From UBA2428 sp002343545 (GTDB taxonomy: Bacteria > Bdellovibrionota > UBA2428), in NCBI GenBank assembly GCA_937952285.1, contig CALFZE010000121.1, positions 1 to 63,296 on the forward strand: 63,296 nucleotides of DNA, written 5' to 3'. Below the pieces are notes generated by a model. It saw only the letters and a list, made by a program, of their open reading frames with translations. It made no database searches and was not told where the DNA came from. A program made the translations under genes and the position numbers. How positions within the stretch are numbered: the stretch's first letter is position 1; each line of letters begins with the position of its first letter. Below, piece after piece: positions 33,980 through 42,649 of the stretch.

Positions 33980-35439
33980 ACGCCCGTGAAGGCTCGGCCC
34001 TCACGTGGAAGGGCGCCGACGGGTACTTCGTCGCGTTGAGCGACCCGGCCAAAAGCGCGACGCCGGGTCGCGCGGCGAGGCTCGCCGCGATCCCGTTCGC
34101 GGAAGGCGACTTCGCGACGATCGAGTCCGAACTCAAACGCCACTTCGGGCGCGCCGCGGGCCTCGAGTTCCGCCTGCTCGGACCGAACGCCGAACGTTCG
34201 CCCTGGATCAAGGTCCTCGAAGCGAAGGGGCTCAAGTCGGTCAAACCCGTTTCGCTCGCGTGGCCGCTCGAGCTGCAGTACTGGCCCTCCGAACATCGCA
34301 TCCGGCGCGAGAAGGCCAAAGCCGCGGGCCCGACCCCGGCCGAAGCCCCGCGCCCGCGCGTCCTCGCGTCGGCCGCCCCGCCCGCCAAGACGCGCGTGCT
34401 CGTCGTCGACGACTCGTCGACGATCCGCCAGATCCTGACCATGGTGCTTTCCCAAGATCCGGCCATCGAAGTCGTCGCGAGCGTCGAGCGTCCCTCGCTC
34501 GTCGAGGAACACATCGCCCGGCTCAAGCCGGACGTCATCACGCTCGACATCCACATGCCCGAGATGGACGGCGTGACGCTCCTCAAGCGGATCCTGCCCA
34601 AGTTCCGCATCCCCACCATCATGATCAGCTCGCTCAGCCTCGAGGAAGGCGGGCTCGTGCTCGACGCCCTCGAAGCGGGCGCCGTCGACTACATCCAGAA
34701 GCCGAGCCTCCAGCAGATCGAGGAAGTCGGCGGCCTCATCCGGGAAAAGGTGCGCTCGGCCCACACCGCGAAGGTCGCGAGCCCGCCCGCCGCGCGCCCG
34801 GCCCCGGCCAAAGTGGCCGCGGGGGTTTCCGTCTTCGCCCAGAGCGTCGACACGGATTACCTCGTGGCCATCGGTTCCTCGACGGGCGGCACCGAAGCGC
34901 TGCGCGAAGTTCTCGTGCGCCTGCCCTCGACGATCCCGCCGATCGTCGTGGTCCAGCACATCCCGGCCGTCTTCTCGCGCGCGCTCGCGAACCGGCTCGA
35001 CAGCCTCTGCCCTTTCGATGTGAAGGAGGCGCAAGACGGCGACGTCGTGCGCCCCAACCTCGTACTGATCGCGCCCGGCGGCCTCCAGATGTCGCTCGTC
35101 GCGCGCGGCGACCAGCGCGTCGTCCGCATTTCGGACGCCCCGCCCATGAACCGGCATAAACCTTCGGTCGACTTTCTCTTCGACTCGATCGAAAAGCTGC
35201 GTCCCAAGAAGCTCATCGCGGGCATCTTGACGGGCATGGGCGCCGACGGCGCCCGCGGCCTGCTCGCGCTCAAAGGCGTGGGCGCCAAGACCTTCGCGCA
35301 AGACGAAGCAACCTCGATCGTCTACGGGATGCCGCGCGAAGCCGCCCGTCTCGGCGCGGCCGACAGCATCCTTCCGCTGGACCAAATCGGCGGGCACATC
35401 ATCGCGCGGGCGCAGCGCCCGCGCCGAAGCGCGGCCTAG
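33946..35439 (+). CDS. cheB: CheB methylesterase with an extra N-terminal, CheD-like domain
   Basis: The 497-aa protein starts at the ATG at 33946 (GGGGAG upstream) inside the end of the CheR-fusion gene. Residues 149-270 form a receiver (Asp155/Asp156, phospho-Asp201 in LDIHMPEMDG). Residues 304-490 form an intact CheB esterase with Ser312 (IGSSTGGTEAL), His338 (VVQHIP) and Asp434 (LTGMGADGA). It demethylates or deamidates receptor glutamates. The first 120 residues follow the strand/helix order of CheD (RAAGLEFRLLG, then KGLKSVKPVSLAWPLELQYW) but lack its Cys/His pair. That assignment is tentative. Confidence 0.9.
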   Translation: MPRASQVWQWLDAREGSALTWKGADGYFVALSDPAKSATPGRAARLAAIPFAEGDFATIESELKRHFGRAAGLEFRLLGPNAERSPWIKVLEAKGLKSVKPVSLAWPLELQYWPSEHRIRREKAKAAGPTPAEAPRPRVLASAAPPAKTRVLVVDDSSTIRQILTMVLSQDPAIEVVASVERPSLVEEHIARLKPDVITLDIHMPEMDGVTLLKRILPKFRIPTIMISSLSLEEGGLVLDALEAGAVDYIQKPSLQQIEEVGGLIREKVRSAHTAKVASPPAARPAPAKVAAGVSVFAQSVDTDYLVAIGSSTGGTEALREVLVRLPSTIPPIVVVQHIPAVFSRALANRLDSLCPFDVKEAQDGDVVRPNLVLIAPGGLQMSLVARGDQRVVRISDAPPMNRHKPSVDFLFDSIEKLRPKKLIAGILTGMGADGARGLLALKGVGAKTFAQDEATSIVYGMPREAARLGAADSILPLDQIGGHIIARAQRPRRSAA

Positions 35440-35451
35440 CCCGCCGGCCGC

Positions 35452-36996
35452 TCAGAGCGAGTAGAGGAAACCCGCGAGCAAGGTGCCTTGCTTCGACGAA
35501 GGCGCCGCCTTCGTCGGGAAGCGATCACGCGAGGACGCGTCGAGACGCGTTTCGGCGCGGAGCTCGAGCCCCTTGGCGAGCGCGAAGCCGGCCGTGAGCG
35601 TGGCCGAGTAGAGCGTCTCCTTCGCCCCGCTCCCCATCGTCAAGCCGTCTTGATCGACGTAGGCCTCGACGCGCGGGGAAAGCCACCACGACTCGCCGAT
35701 CGTCAGCTTCGCGAGCAGCTCGACGGCCATCCAGCGCGCGCCGCCGTTCGCGTCGTCGCGACCGTACACGCTATCGTAGCCGAAAGACAGCCGGTCGTTG
35801 GCCGCCCAAAGGACGTTCACGTTGTGGAGGGTCTTGAGCGCGCTCGCGCGCGAGTCCGGCCCTTCGGCGCCGCCCAGAAAATTGTAGACGAGGGTCCACG
35901 CGCCCGAGGGCGTCCACTTGAGCTGCGCGCCCAGCGAAGGCAAGGCGTTCGCCTTGTGGAAGGTGTTCCAACCGTCGTAGACGTAGAGGCTCGCCGAGAG
36001 CGCGGACGGCACGATCGTGTAGCCCGCGCGCGCGCCGAGATGCCAAACCGGTATCGCCCAGCTGAAGAGCATCGAGCGAGAGTAGTTCCAGTTGTCGCGC
36101 GCCTTGATGACCTCGAAGCCCACGTGCGTGGGCATCTTGCCGAGATCGAAGCTCCAACGGGAATCCGCGAAGGGAGCGAAACTCAGGACGGCTTGCCCCA
36201 AATGCTTCGTGATCTCGTCGGCCCTCGAGACGGAAAGGCCCGCGTCGGACTCGAAGAGGCCGGCGTGGTTGAGCTCGGCCATCTCGCCGAAGTCGACGTC
36301 CACAACGTAACTCACGTTGTCGCCCCCGCCCTTGAAGGAGAGCTCGGCCAGGTTCAGCACGAAGCGCCGGTTGGCCGCGTCGTAGAAGCGACGGTCGTTC
36401 ACGGCGGCGGGCAGGGCCATCGTCGTGCGCGCGGCGTAAGGCGGATTCGCGAAGTTCAGCGACCAGTAAGCGTCGAAGAGCAGCGAGATCGTCGGGGCGA
36501 AGGTCGGGGCCGGGGCCTCCGCGACGGGCGTGGTCGCCACGACGGGAGGCAAGTTCACGGGATGCGGCGGCGGCGTGCGCACGAGCGAAGGCGCCGCCGT
36601 CGGGGGGCTCGGCGCCGGAGCCGCGGCGCGGGCCCCGACCGGTTCCCACGCGATCGCGCCGACCTGCGACCATTCGTAAGTCGTCTCGGTCGTGCCGCCC
36701 CAGGCGCCGCCGGCGGCCGCGATCGTCCGGCGCCGCAAAGTCGACCGGTAGACGCCGTCTTCCGTCGGCACGACGACGCGCACGCGGTCCGCGCCCCGGC
36801 AGTTCAACTCGACGGGCCCCAAGGTCCCCGAGCATCCCGAGCGGTGGGTCGCCAGTACCTTAAGGTTTTCGCAGTTCGGCACCGAAGCCCATTCCAGCTT
36901 GAGGCAGGCTTCACGGCCGCCCGGCGCGGCGAGGGCCGCGGTCGAGGCGAAGAGAGCGACGAGGGAAAGAGTCGCGGGCGTGGAAAAGATTCTCAC
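35452..36996 (-). CDS. outer-membrane porin, BBP2-like beta-barrel
   Basis: The 514-aa precursor has a signal peptide (TPATLSLVALFASTAALA) and an N-terminal globular part with cysteines (EACLKLEWASVPNCENLK). A Pro/Ala-rich linker spans about 130-175, and a barrel with repeated amphipathic strands follows. The block with FDLGKMPTHVGFEVI and NWNYSRSMLFSWAIP matches the BBP2 (OmpL-like putative beta-barrel porin) signature. The last residues, LLAGFLYSL, end in a hydrophobic position, with the C-terminal aromatic shifted by two. It probably forms a diffusion channel. It is convergent with the chemotaxis operon. Confidence 0.82.
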   Translation of the reverse strand: MRIFSTPATLSLVALFASTAALAAPGGREACLKLEWASVPNCENLKVLATHRSGCSGTLGPVELNCRGADRVRVVVPTEDGVYRSTLRRRTIAAAGGAWGGTTETTYEWSQVGAIAWEPVGARAAAPAPSPPTAAPSLVRTPPPHPVNLPPVVATTPVAEAPAPTFAPTISLLFDAYWSLNFANPPYAARTTMALPAAVNDRRFYDAANRRFVLNLAELSFKGGGDNVSYVVDVDFGEMAELNHAGLFESDAGLSVSRADEITKHLGQAVLSFAPFADSRWSFDLGKMPTHVGFEVIKARDNWNYSRSMLFSWAIPVWHLGARAGYTIVPSALSASLYVYDGWNTFHKANALPSLGAQLKWTPSGAWTLVYNFLGGAEGPDSRASALKTLHNVNVLWAANDRLSFGYDSVYGRDDANGGARWMAVELLAKLTIGESWWLSPRVEAYVDQDGLTMGSGAKETLYSATLTAGFALAKGLELRAETRLDASSRDRFPTKAAPSSKQGTLLAGFLYSL

Positions 36997-37091
36997 GTCG
37001 CCAGGTTAACGCCGTGATCTGGGCTCCGGAAGTGCCGCGCGTGATTTTATGCGGCGCCCAAGCTTCGGGCGGACAAAGCGCCGGAGTTTTT

Positions 37092-37712
37092 CTAACGCCG
37101 CGGCCGACGCAGGGCCACGAAGACCTTCTCGAGCTCGGCCTCCGACGAGGCCTTCACGTCTTCGAAGTAAAAGTCGTTTCGCGTGCCGAGCAAGTCCGTC
37201 GCCGAAATGCGGGCGGGAAAGCTCGATCCTTCCGCTCCTCGGTACCAATCCAGCTCGGCGAGCTGATCGGAGCTCAGGAGCGAAAAACGAAGACCCGGCG
37301 CGCCGGGCAGACTCTCGACGGAAAAGCTTCCGAGATCTTCGCCCTTGCCGAGGAGCCACCCGAAGAGCCTGAGCAGATCGGGCTCCCGCTCGCGCGGGAA
37401 CTCGACCGGGGCCTCGTGGCCGACCCGAATCCAGGCGGGATCGCGTCCCTTCCGGGCGAAGACCGTCTTCGTGCCTTCTTTCGCGGAAAGCTCGATCCAC
37501 AGTTCGCCCTTCGAGCTCGCGCAGAAACGGCCCCTTTGGACGTCGGGAAAGGCTTCGCCGAGGGCCTTCGAACGTACTTCCCGTCGAAGGGTCCCGCAGT
37601 AGCCGACCTGCGCACGCAGAGAGCGACGCAACTCCGCGATCCCGAGATCAATCTCGCCCGCCGACGCAAGATCGGCCGCGACGAAAAGCGCCACGAGGAG
37701 ACGCCCCTTCAC
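37092..37712 (-). CDS. LolA-like periplasmic lipoprotein-carrier protein
   Basis: The 206-aa protein starts at a GTG overlapping the preceding stop (GTGA). It has a short signal (LLVALFVAADLASA). Then come RREVRSKALGEAFPDVQRGRF, GELWIEL strands and a C-terminal PARISATDLLGTRNDFYFEDV, the order seen in LolA/LolB-fold proteins that shield lipoprotein acyl chains. Sequence similarity is weak, so the substrate may be lipoprotein or lipid. It is the last gene of a three-gene operon of exported proteins. Confidence 0.7.
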   Translation of the reverse strand: MKGRLLVALFVAADLASAGEIDLGIAELRRSLRAQVGYCGTLRREVRSKALGEAFPDVQRGRFCASSKGELWIELSAKEGTKTVFARKGRDPAWIRVGHEAPVEFPREREPDLLRLFGWLLGKGEDLGSFSVESLPGAPGLRFSLLSSDQLAELDWYRGAEGSSFPARISATDLLGTRNDFYFEDVKASSEAELEKVFVALRRPRR

Positions 37713-38170
37713 TCGAGTTCCTTGCCGTAGAGCTTCGAATAGAGCCAACGGGTATCGTCGTCGAAAGAAGCCCCCGGGGACGGCGCGAAACTCTTGGCGA
37801 AGGCCTCGAGACCTCCGGCTTCGGCCGCCAAGCGACGCCCGTAGGCGAGTAGCAAGCCTTCGCGTTCGGCGAGGGGAACCTCGAAGAGGCCTCCCCGGCC
37901 GCGGATGCCAAAGAGAACGGCATCTCGCCAGAAGATCCGATCGACGCCGTCGGGCCCGACGCGCACCACGCTTAGCTCGGCACTCTCGAGCTCCCCGCCC
38001 AAGCGGCGACGTTCGACGCGCGAAATACGGTACTCGGCGTCGCCCGCCCGGTAACGCCAGAGCTCCGTCGTCGTCTCGGGCGTCTGGAGCGCGGCTTCCT
38101 CCGCCGCGAGGACGGGAAGCCACGCGCCGAGCCCGAGCGAGAGCCCGAGCGCGACCTTCAAGAATCTCAT
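37709..38170 (-). CDS. secreted protein of unknown function (153 aa)
   Basis: The ATG at 38170 overlaps the stop of the NlpC/P60-like gene (ATGA) and gives a signal peptide (LKVALGLSLGLGAWLPVLAA). The mature part is a beta-rich 130-residue domain (YRISRVERRRL, VDRIFWRDAVLFGIRG) with no cysteines and no recognised family. It is the middle gene of the operon with a putative peptidoglycan hydrolase and a LolA-like protein, so an envelope role is likely by context. Confidence 0.7.
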   Translation of the reverse strand: MRFLKVALGLSLGLGAWLPVLAAEEAALQTPETTTELWRYRAGDAEYRISRVERRRLGGELESAELSVVRVGPDGVDRIFWRDAVLFGIRGRGGLFEVPLAEREGLLLAYGRRLAAEAGGLEAFAKSFAPSPGASFDDDTRWLYSKLYGKELE

Positions 38171-38784
38171 GCGGGTGGGCATAGGAATTTCAAATCCTTC
38201 TTCCACGGACGCGTCCGGTGGACTTTGCGGCCTAGGTTATTGAAGATGGAGTAGCCGTCTTTCGCCACGATCCCGATGTGACTCCGCGGGCCGTTCCCGA
38301 ATGTTTTATTCGAGTAAGCCACGGCGCCCGGCGTCGATCCGCACGCTTTCCATCCGATGGCTTTAAGCTGGTGAACGAGCTCCACCACGCCGAGACTACC
38401 CTTGATGGGCACGCCCGCGAGTTTGAGCATGCGCGACGCCTGCTGGGCGCACTTCAGTCCCGACGGCGCCAAGGCGTCCTGGGCATACTCGATGTAGCCC
38501 AAGCTCTGCTCGGCCGAAAAAACAACGTCTTCGAGATTGCCACGCCCGCGGGCCGGACCGGCCACCGTGCTCTCGTCTTGCCGATAAGGCGTCGCGAACT
38601 TATAAAGCTCCCGGTCGGCCTCTTCGGATCCGTGGGAAGCGATCCCGGCGAGGCCGCCGCTCAAACGCGAGCGCGAGATCTCGGACGCGCTCTGGTTGCG
38701 GTGACGCACGGACGGCGTCGATTGAAGGCAAGACGCGCAAAACCCCAGCGACAACACGAAACCAAAGCGAAACCGGAGCCCCAT
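38167..38784 (-). CDS. NlpC/P60-like lipoprotein, putative cysteine peptidase
   Basis: The 205-aa protein has a lipoprotein-type signal (FGFVLSLGFCASC). A C-terminal papain-like domain contains the Cys in LKCAQQASRMLKLAG (helix start), the His in RSHIGIVAKDG and a polar residue in SIFNNLG. This is the Cys-His-Asn order of NlpC/P60 and CHAP amidases. Such enzymes cut peptidoglycan stem peptides. It is first in a coupled three-gene operon. The match is by motif order, not strong family identity. Confidence 0.7.
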   Translation of the reverse strand: MGLRFRFGFVLSLGFCASCLQSTPSVRHRNQSASEISRSRLSGGLAGIASHGSEEADRELYKFATPYRQDESTVAGPARGRGNLEDVVFSAEQSLGYIEYAQDALAPSGLKCAQQASRMLKLAGVPIKGSLGVVELVHQLKAIGWKACGSTPGAVAYSNKTFGNGPRSHIGIVAKDGYSIFNNLGRKVHRTRPWKKDLKFLCPPA

Positions 38785-38851
38785 GATCCCAGTCTGACGG
38801 ACGGGCCCCGGCGCTGTCGCATGAAGAGATGGTTAAGGCCGCGCGCCCCGA

Positions 38852-39850
38852 TCAAAGGGCTTCGTTCGTGAAGCACTCCTCGGGCTTAACCTGGTCGGAA
38901 ACCTTCAGGGAACCCAAATCCTTCAACTGGGCGATGAGCTCGGCCCAGCGCTCGCGGGTCATCGCCCCTAGCCCCTTGGCCTTGGTGAATTCGTTTTCGA
39001 CGAAGGGCCGCTGGACGACGGCGCTCTCCGCGAAGGTCTTTTCGTCGATCGTCGGATTGAGCTTGCGCATGATCGCGTTCGCGGGCGCCGGCGCGGCGTT
39101 GAAGGCCTTCCAGCCTTCGCGGGTTGCGCGCAGGAAGGCCTTGACCTTCTCGGGCTCCTTGCGCCAGAGCTCGCCCTTGACGGCAACGAGCACCAAGTAC
39201 GGATTGTAGCCCGAATCCTTTACGAGGAAACTCTTCACCTTGGCGCCTTGTTGCGCGGCGAGCAGGCTCTCCGAGGTCACAAAGCCTTGCTGCGAATGCG
39301 TAGCGTCGCGAAGGAAGTGCGAGATGCCGCCCGCGTAGGGGACGCGCTTCACCTTGACGGGGGCATACTTCTTTTCCATGTGGAGCGCCATCGGCGATCC
39401 CATCTCGATGGCGAGCGTGCCCTCGGAGCGAAAGACGTCGGCGAGCGACTTAAAGCCGCGCGACTCGTGCACGAGGATCGCGTGCGGCGAATCCTGGTAG
39501 ACCGAGAAGACGCCGACGACGTCGGCGCCGCGCGAACGGGCGAGCACGATCTCGGAAGCCGAAACGATGCCGAAATCCGTCTGGCCGGCGGCGATCATCT
39601 GAACGACCGGGGTCCCCACGCCGCCGGGCAGGATCTCGACCTTGAAGCCCGCTTTCGCGTAGTGACCGGCGCGTTCGGCTTCGTAGAAGCCACCGAATTC
39701 GGCCTCGGGCTTCCAGTTGAGCGCGAGCTTGACCGGCGCGAGCGGCGATGCGGCGCCCTTCTCGACCGGAGCCTTCGCGTCCTTCGAAGCGGCCTCGGCG
39801 CCTCCCACGATTCCCAGGGCCATCGCGATTCCCAAAGCAAAACGAATCAT
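38852..39850 (-). CDS. ABC transporter substrate-binding protein, NMT1/THI5 (ThiY/SsuA) type
   Basis: The 332-aa precursor has a signal peptide (ALGIAMALGIVGGAEA). The N-terminal lobe motif KLALNWKPEAEFGGFYEAERAGHY is typical of THI5/ThiY pyrimidine-binding and related SsuA/TauA proteins. It is followed by GGVGTPVVQMIAAGQTDFGIVSA. It should deliver a thiamine-precursor pyrimidine, sulfonate or similar compound to the permease encoded 33 nt upstream. It is the last gene of a five-gene operon. No TPP riboswitch was recognised upstream of the operon. Confidence 0.88.
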   Translation of the reverse strand: MIRFALGIAMALGIVGGAEAASKDAKAPVEKGAASPLAPVKLALNWKPEAEFGGFYEAERAGHYAKAGFKVEILPGGVGTPVVQMIAAGQTDFGIVSASEIVLARSRGADVVGVFSVYQDSPHAILVHESRGFKSLADVFRSEGTLAIEMGSPMALHMEKKYAPVKVKRVPYAGGISHFLRDATHSQQGFVTSESLLAAQQGAKVKSFLVKDSGYNPYLVLVAVKGELWRKEPEKVKAFLRATREGWKAFNAAPAPANAIMRKLNPTIDEKTFAESAVVQRPFVENEFTKAKGLGAMTRERWAELIAQLKDLGSLKVSDQVKPEECFTNEAL

Positions 39851-39883
39851 GCACTCTCCGACCGCTTCGGTACGAAAGGCTCG

Positions 39884-40630
39884 CTAGGAACGCAGCCAGC
39901 GGCTGAGGAGGCGTTCCCGGGCCGCGTCGACGATCGACACGAGTCCGAAGCCGAGCAGGGTCGATAAGAGCACGGCCGCGAAGACTTTGTCGACCCGCTG
40001 CTGCGCGGTCGCCGCGTCGACGACGCCGCCCAGTCCGCCGCCCCCCACGAACTCCCCGACGACGGCGCCGATCACGGCGAGGCCCGCCGCGATGCGCGCG
40101 CCCGTCAGGAGTTGCGGAACGGCGGAAGGGATGCGGAGCTTAAAGAGCGTCGCGAGACGGCCGGCCCGCCGCAGGCGGAAGTAGTCCGTGAGGGCGGCCG
40201 AAGCCGAGCGCAGGCCGGCGAAGCCCGCCGCGAGGACCGGAAAGACCGACACGATCGCCGCCGCGGCGACGACCGTCGGGCGGCCGAAGCCGAACCAGAT
40301 CACGAGCAAGGGCGCGATCGCCACGACGGGCACGGTCTGAAAGAACACGGCGTAAGGCCGGAAGGCCCGCTCCACCCGATCCGAAAGCGACAGCGTGAGC
40401 GCGAGCAAGGTTCCCGCCGCGAGCGCGATCCCCCATCCGAGCGAAGCCGCGAAGAGCGTCTCGGCAAAGGCTCCCCCGAACTCCGCGCGGTCTTCCCAGA
40501 GGCAAGCGACGACCATCGAAGGCGCCGGAAACAGGTAAGCCTCCCACCAACCGGCGCGGGACCCGACTTCGGCGAAACTCGCGATCGAGGCGAGCGGCCA
40601 AAGCGGGTCGAGACGCTTGGCCCAGCTCAC
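39884..40630 (-). CDS. ABC transporter permease, SsuC/ThiX type
   Basis: The 248-aa membrane protein starts at a GTG overlapping the ATPase stop (GTGA). It has about six helices and the EAA loop AGLRSASAALTDYFRLRRAG that contacts the ATPase. A preceding PVVAIAPLLVIWFGFG block is highly typical of nitrate/sulfonate/pyrimidine (TauC/SsuC/ThiX) permeases. It forms the channel of the importer with the neighbouring ATPase and binding protein. Confidence 0.92.
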   Translation of the reverse strand: MSWAKRLDPLWPLASIASFAEVGSRAGWWEAYLFPAPSMVVACLWEDRAEFGGAFAETLFAASLGWGIALAAGTLLALTLSLSDRVERAFRPYAVFFQTVPVVAIAPLLVIWFGFGRPTVVAAAAIVSVFPVLAAGFAGLRSASAALTDYFRLRRAGRLATLFKLRIPSAVPQLLTGARIAAGLAVIGAVVGEFVGGGGLGGVVDAATAQQRVDKVFAAVLLSTLLGFGLVSIVDAARERLLSRWLRS

Positions 40631-41382
40631 GCGCGCGGCTCCCGGTGCCGCGCGAGCGCGGCTTCGATCGTTTCGACTTCTTGGCGGTAGCGGGGATCCC
40701 GCCGCAGCTCGCGCTTGCGCTCCGCGGGCAGGCCCGCGAGGCGATGATCGAGCACGAGCCGCCCCGGGCGCGAGGAGAAGACCCAAACGCGGTCGGCGAG
40801 CAGCACGGCCTCCTCGATCGAATGCGTCACAAAGAAAACCGTACCGCCGCGCTCCCGCCAGAGGGAGCGCAGGTCTTCGTCCAGATCGAGGCGGGTGAAC
40901 TCGTCGAGGGCGCCGAAGGGCTCGTCGAGAAAAAGAAGCTCGGGATCGGTGACGAGGGCGCGGGCGAGCGAGACGCGCATCTTCATGCCGCCCGAGAGCT
41001 CGTGCGGAAAACGCGCGGCAAAGTCGGCCAGGCCCACGCGGGCGAGCGCGTCCCGCGCGCGGAAGCGGCGGGCCTCGCTCGACGCCGCTTTCGCGTCGAG
41101 CTCGATCGCGAGTTCGACGTTCCCGAGCGCCGAACGCCAGGGAAGCAGCGCGGCCTCCTGAAAAACGAAAGACGCCCGACCCGGATTCGCGCGGTTCTCG
41201 AGGGACGACGCCTCGTCGGGTTGGTCGAGTCCGGCGAGGATACGGAGCAAAGTCGACTTTCCGCAACCCGAGGGACCGACGAGCGCGACGAACTCGCCCC
41301 GCTCGACGGCAAAATCGATCGGCGCGAGCGCGCGAAGTTCCGAAGCAAAGGTCTTGCGGAGCGCGCGGCCTCCCAGGATCAC
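40627..41382 (-). CDS. ABC transporter ATP-binding protein, SsuB/ThiZ type
   Basis: The 251-aa ATPase shows Walker A GPSGCGKST (about residues 36-44), the Q-loop FVFQEAALLPW, the signature LSGGMKMRVSLARAL, Walker B ELLFLDEPFGALD and the switch FVTHSIEEAVLLADRV. This is the SsuB/TauB/ThiZ subgroup. It energises the importer. Its ATG overlaps the stop of the GNAT gene (ATGA), tying the acetyltransferase into the same operon. Confidence 0.95.
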   Translation of the reverse strand: MILGGRALRKTFASELRALAPIDFAVERGEFVALVGPSGCGKSTLLRILAGLDQPDEASSLENRANPGRASFVFQEAALLPWRSALGNVELAIELDAKAASSEARRFRARDALARVGLADFAARFPHELSGGMKMRVSLARALVTDPELLFLDEPFGALDEFTRLDLDEDLRSLWRERGGTVFFVTHSIEEAVLLADRVWVFSSRPGRLVLDHRLAGLPAERKRELRRDPRYRQEVETIEAALARHREPRA

Positions 41383-41921
41383 GACGCGGAGCCGTCCGCG
41401 CGCGTGTTCTCGACGGCGCGCGTGTAGCCCTCAAGGTAGATCACGGGCCGCTCGTCCCGATCGCCCTTGGGCTCGCGCTTCCACCCCAGCCGCTCGTAGA
41501 AGCGCACGACGCCCGTGGCGCCCCGTCGCACGTGCAGGGTCAGCTCTTTCGCGCGCCAGCTCCAAGCTCGGTGCAACGCTTCGCGGATGAGGGACTCGGC
41601 GACGCCCTTGCCTTGGACGTCGGACGCCACGGCCATGTAACGGATCTCGGCGGCGCTCGGCTGCCAAGTCCGGGACCGCGGGGAATGGGGCCGGTAGACG
41701 GTCACCGTCCCCACGATGCGGCCTCCGAGATCGGCGACGAGCACGCACTCGTGGATCCGCTTCGTCTCGACGTCGCGCAAGTCGTCCTTGCGGGCTTCGG
41801 TCACGACGACCTCGGGCATCTTCTTGCCGTAGGTCGAGACGAAAGAGTCGACGAGCAGCTCGCCCACCCGTTCCGAATCCGCGGAAGTCGCCTCGCGGAC
41901 GACGACGCTCGTGTCCAACAT
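41379..41921 (-). CDS. GNAT family N-acetyltransferase
   Basis: The 180-aa protein has the GNAT core: an N-terminal VVVREATSADSERVGELLVDSF, then GRIVGTVTVY and the acetyl-CoA loop ASDVQGKGVAESLIREAL (Q-x-x-G-x-G/A). A later VVRFYERLGWK motif is typical of the last helix. It transfers an acetyl group to an unknown amine. It is the second gene of the operon, 9 nt after the DoxX gene and overlapping the ABC ATPase gene. Confidence 0.88.
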   Translation of the reverse strand: MLDTSVVVREATSADSERVGELLVDSFVSTYGKKMPEVVVTEARKDDLRDVETKRIHECVLVADLGGRIVGTVTVYRPHSPRSRTWQPSAAEIRYMAVASDVQGKGVAESLIREALHRAWSWRAKELTLHVRRGATGVVRFYERLGWKREPKGDRDERPVIYLEGYTRAVENTRADGSAS

Positions 41922-41930
41922 GGTTCTAGA

Positions 41931-42311
41931 TCAAGCCCGGCCCATGGAGCGATCGACCGAGAAGCGGCCGGGCCCCAAGAGGTAGATCACGACGTAACCG
42001 ATCAGGTAAACGAGGGCGAGCTCACGGCCCTTGAAAGGGTCCGCGGCGTGCACGATGAAGGCCGCCACGGCCATGCAAATCGCGAGCGGGATCGCGGCCC
42101 AACGGGTGAAGAAACCGAAGAGAATCGCGAGGGCGCAAACGACCTCGGCGAAGAGCGTGAGCAGGAAGCTCGGGAGCGACCCGATGCCGAGCGGATCGGG
42201 GAAGGAAGTGCTCATCTCGGAAAAGCGCTGCAGCTTGGGGTAACCATGCCCCAGGATCATGAAAGCGCCGAAGGGAACGCGAAGGAGCAACAAAGCGATA
42301 TCCGTCTTCAT
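41931..42311 (-). CDS. DoxX family membrane protein
   Basis: The 126-aa protein has four membrane helices and the DoxX pattern: ALLLLRVPFGAFMILGHGYPKL at the N-terminus, then LLTLFAEVVCALAILFGFFTRWA and a final LVYLIGYVVIYLLGPGRFSVDR. The ATG at 42311 is preferred over one 12 nt upstream because MKTDIALLLLR is the usual family start. DoxX proteins act with thiol or quinone redox systems. It leads the ABC-importer operon. Confidence 0.88.
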   Translation of the reverse strand: MKTDIALLLLRVPFGAFMILGHGYPKLQRFSEMSTSFPDPLGIGSLPSFLLTLFAEVVCALAILFGFFTRWAAIPLAICMAVAAFIVHAADPFKGRELALVYLIGYVVIYLLGPGRFSVDRSMGRA

Positions 42312-42388
42312 GGCACCGAGCATATCGGATAAAATCCGGGCGGTGAACCCATTCGCCCCGCGAATAGGGAGCGTGGAAGGAGCCCGCG

Positions 42389-42574
42389 ATGCTTTACGAC
42401 GTTTCGCTGACCTGTCCCTTCTGTTTCGAGAGTTTTTGGATCGAGGTCGACCCGTCGGGCGGCCCGAGCCAAAACTGGATCTACGACTGCGAAGTCTGCT
42501 GCCGTCCCATCGAAGTCCAGGCGACTTGGGACGAAGACGCCGAGAACTACGTCGTCGAAGGCGGGCGCTCCTAG
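42389..42574 (+). CDS. CPXCG-motif cysteine-rich small protein
   Basis: GGAAGGAG precedes the ATG. The 61-aa protein has the zinc-ribbon-like pair CPFC (9-12) and CEVCCRP (34-40) plus a conserved aromatic/acidic phrase (WIEVDPSGG). It matches the Cys_rich_CPXG family of small, probably zinc-binding cytoplasmic proteins of unknown role. The first motif carries Phe where the family name shows any residue and lacks the final Gly. Confidence 0.85.
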   Translation: MLYDVSLTCPFCFESFWIEVDPSGGPSQNWIYDCEVCCRPIEVQATWDEDAENYVVEGGRS

Positions 42575-42649
42575 TCGGACGACGCGCAACGCGTCATCCG
42601 GCCGCGCCTCGACTAGGAAATATCGGCCCCGGAACACTAGGATGGGCGC

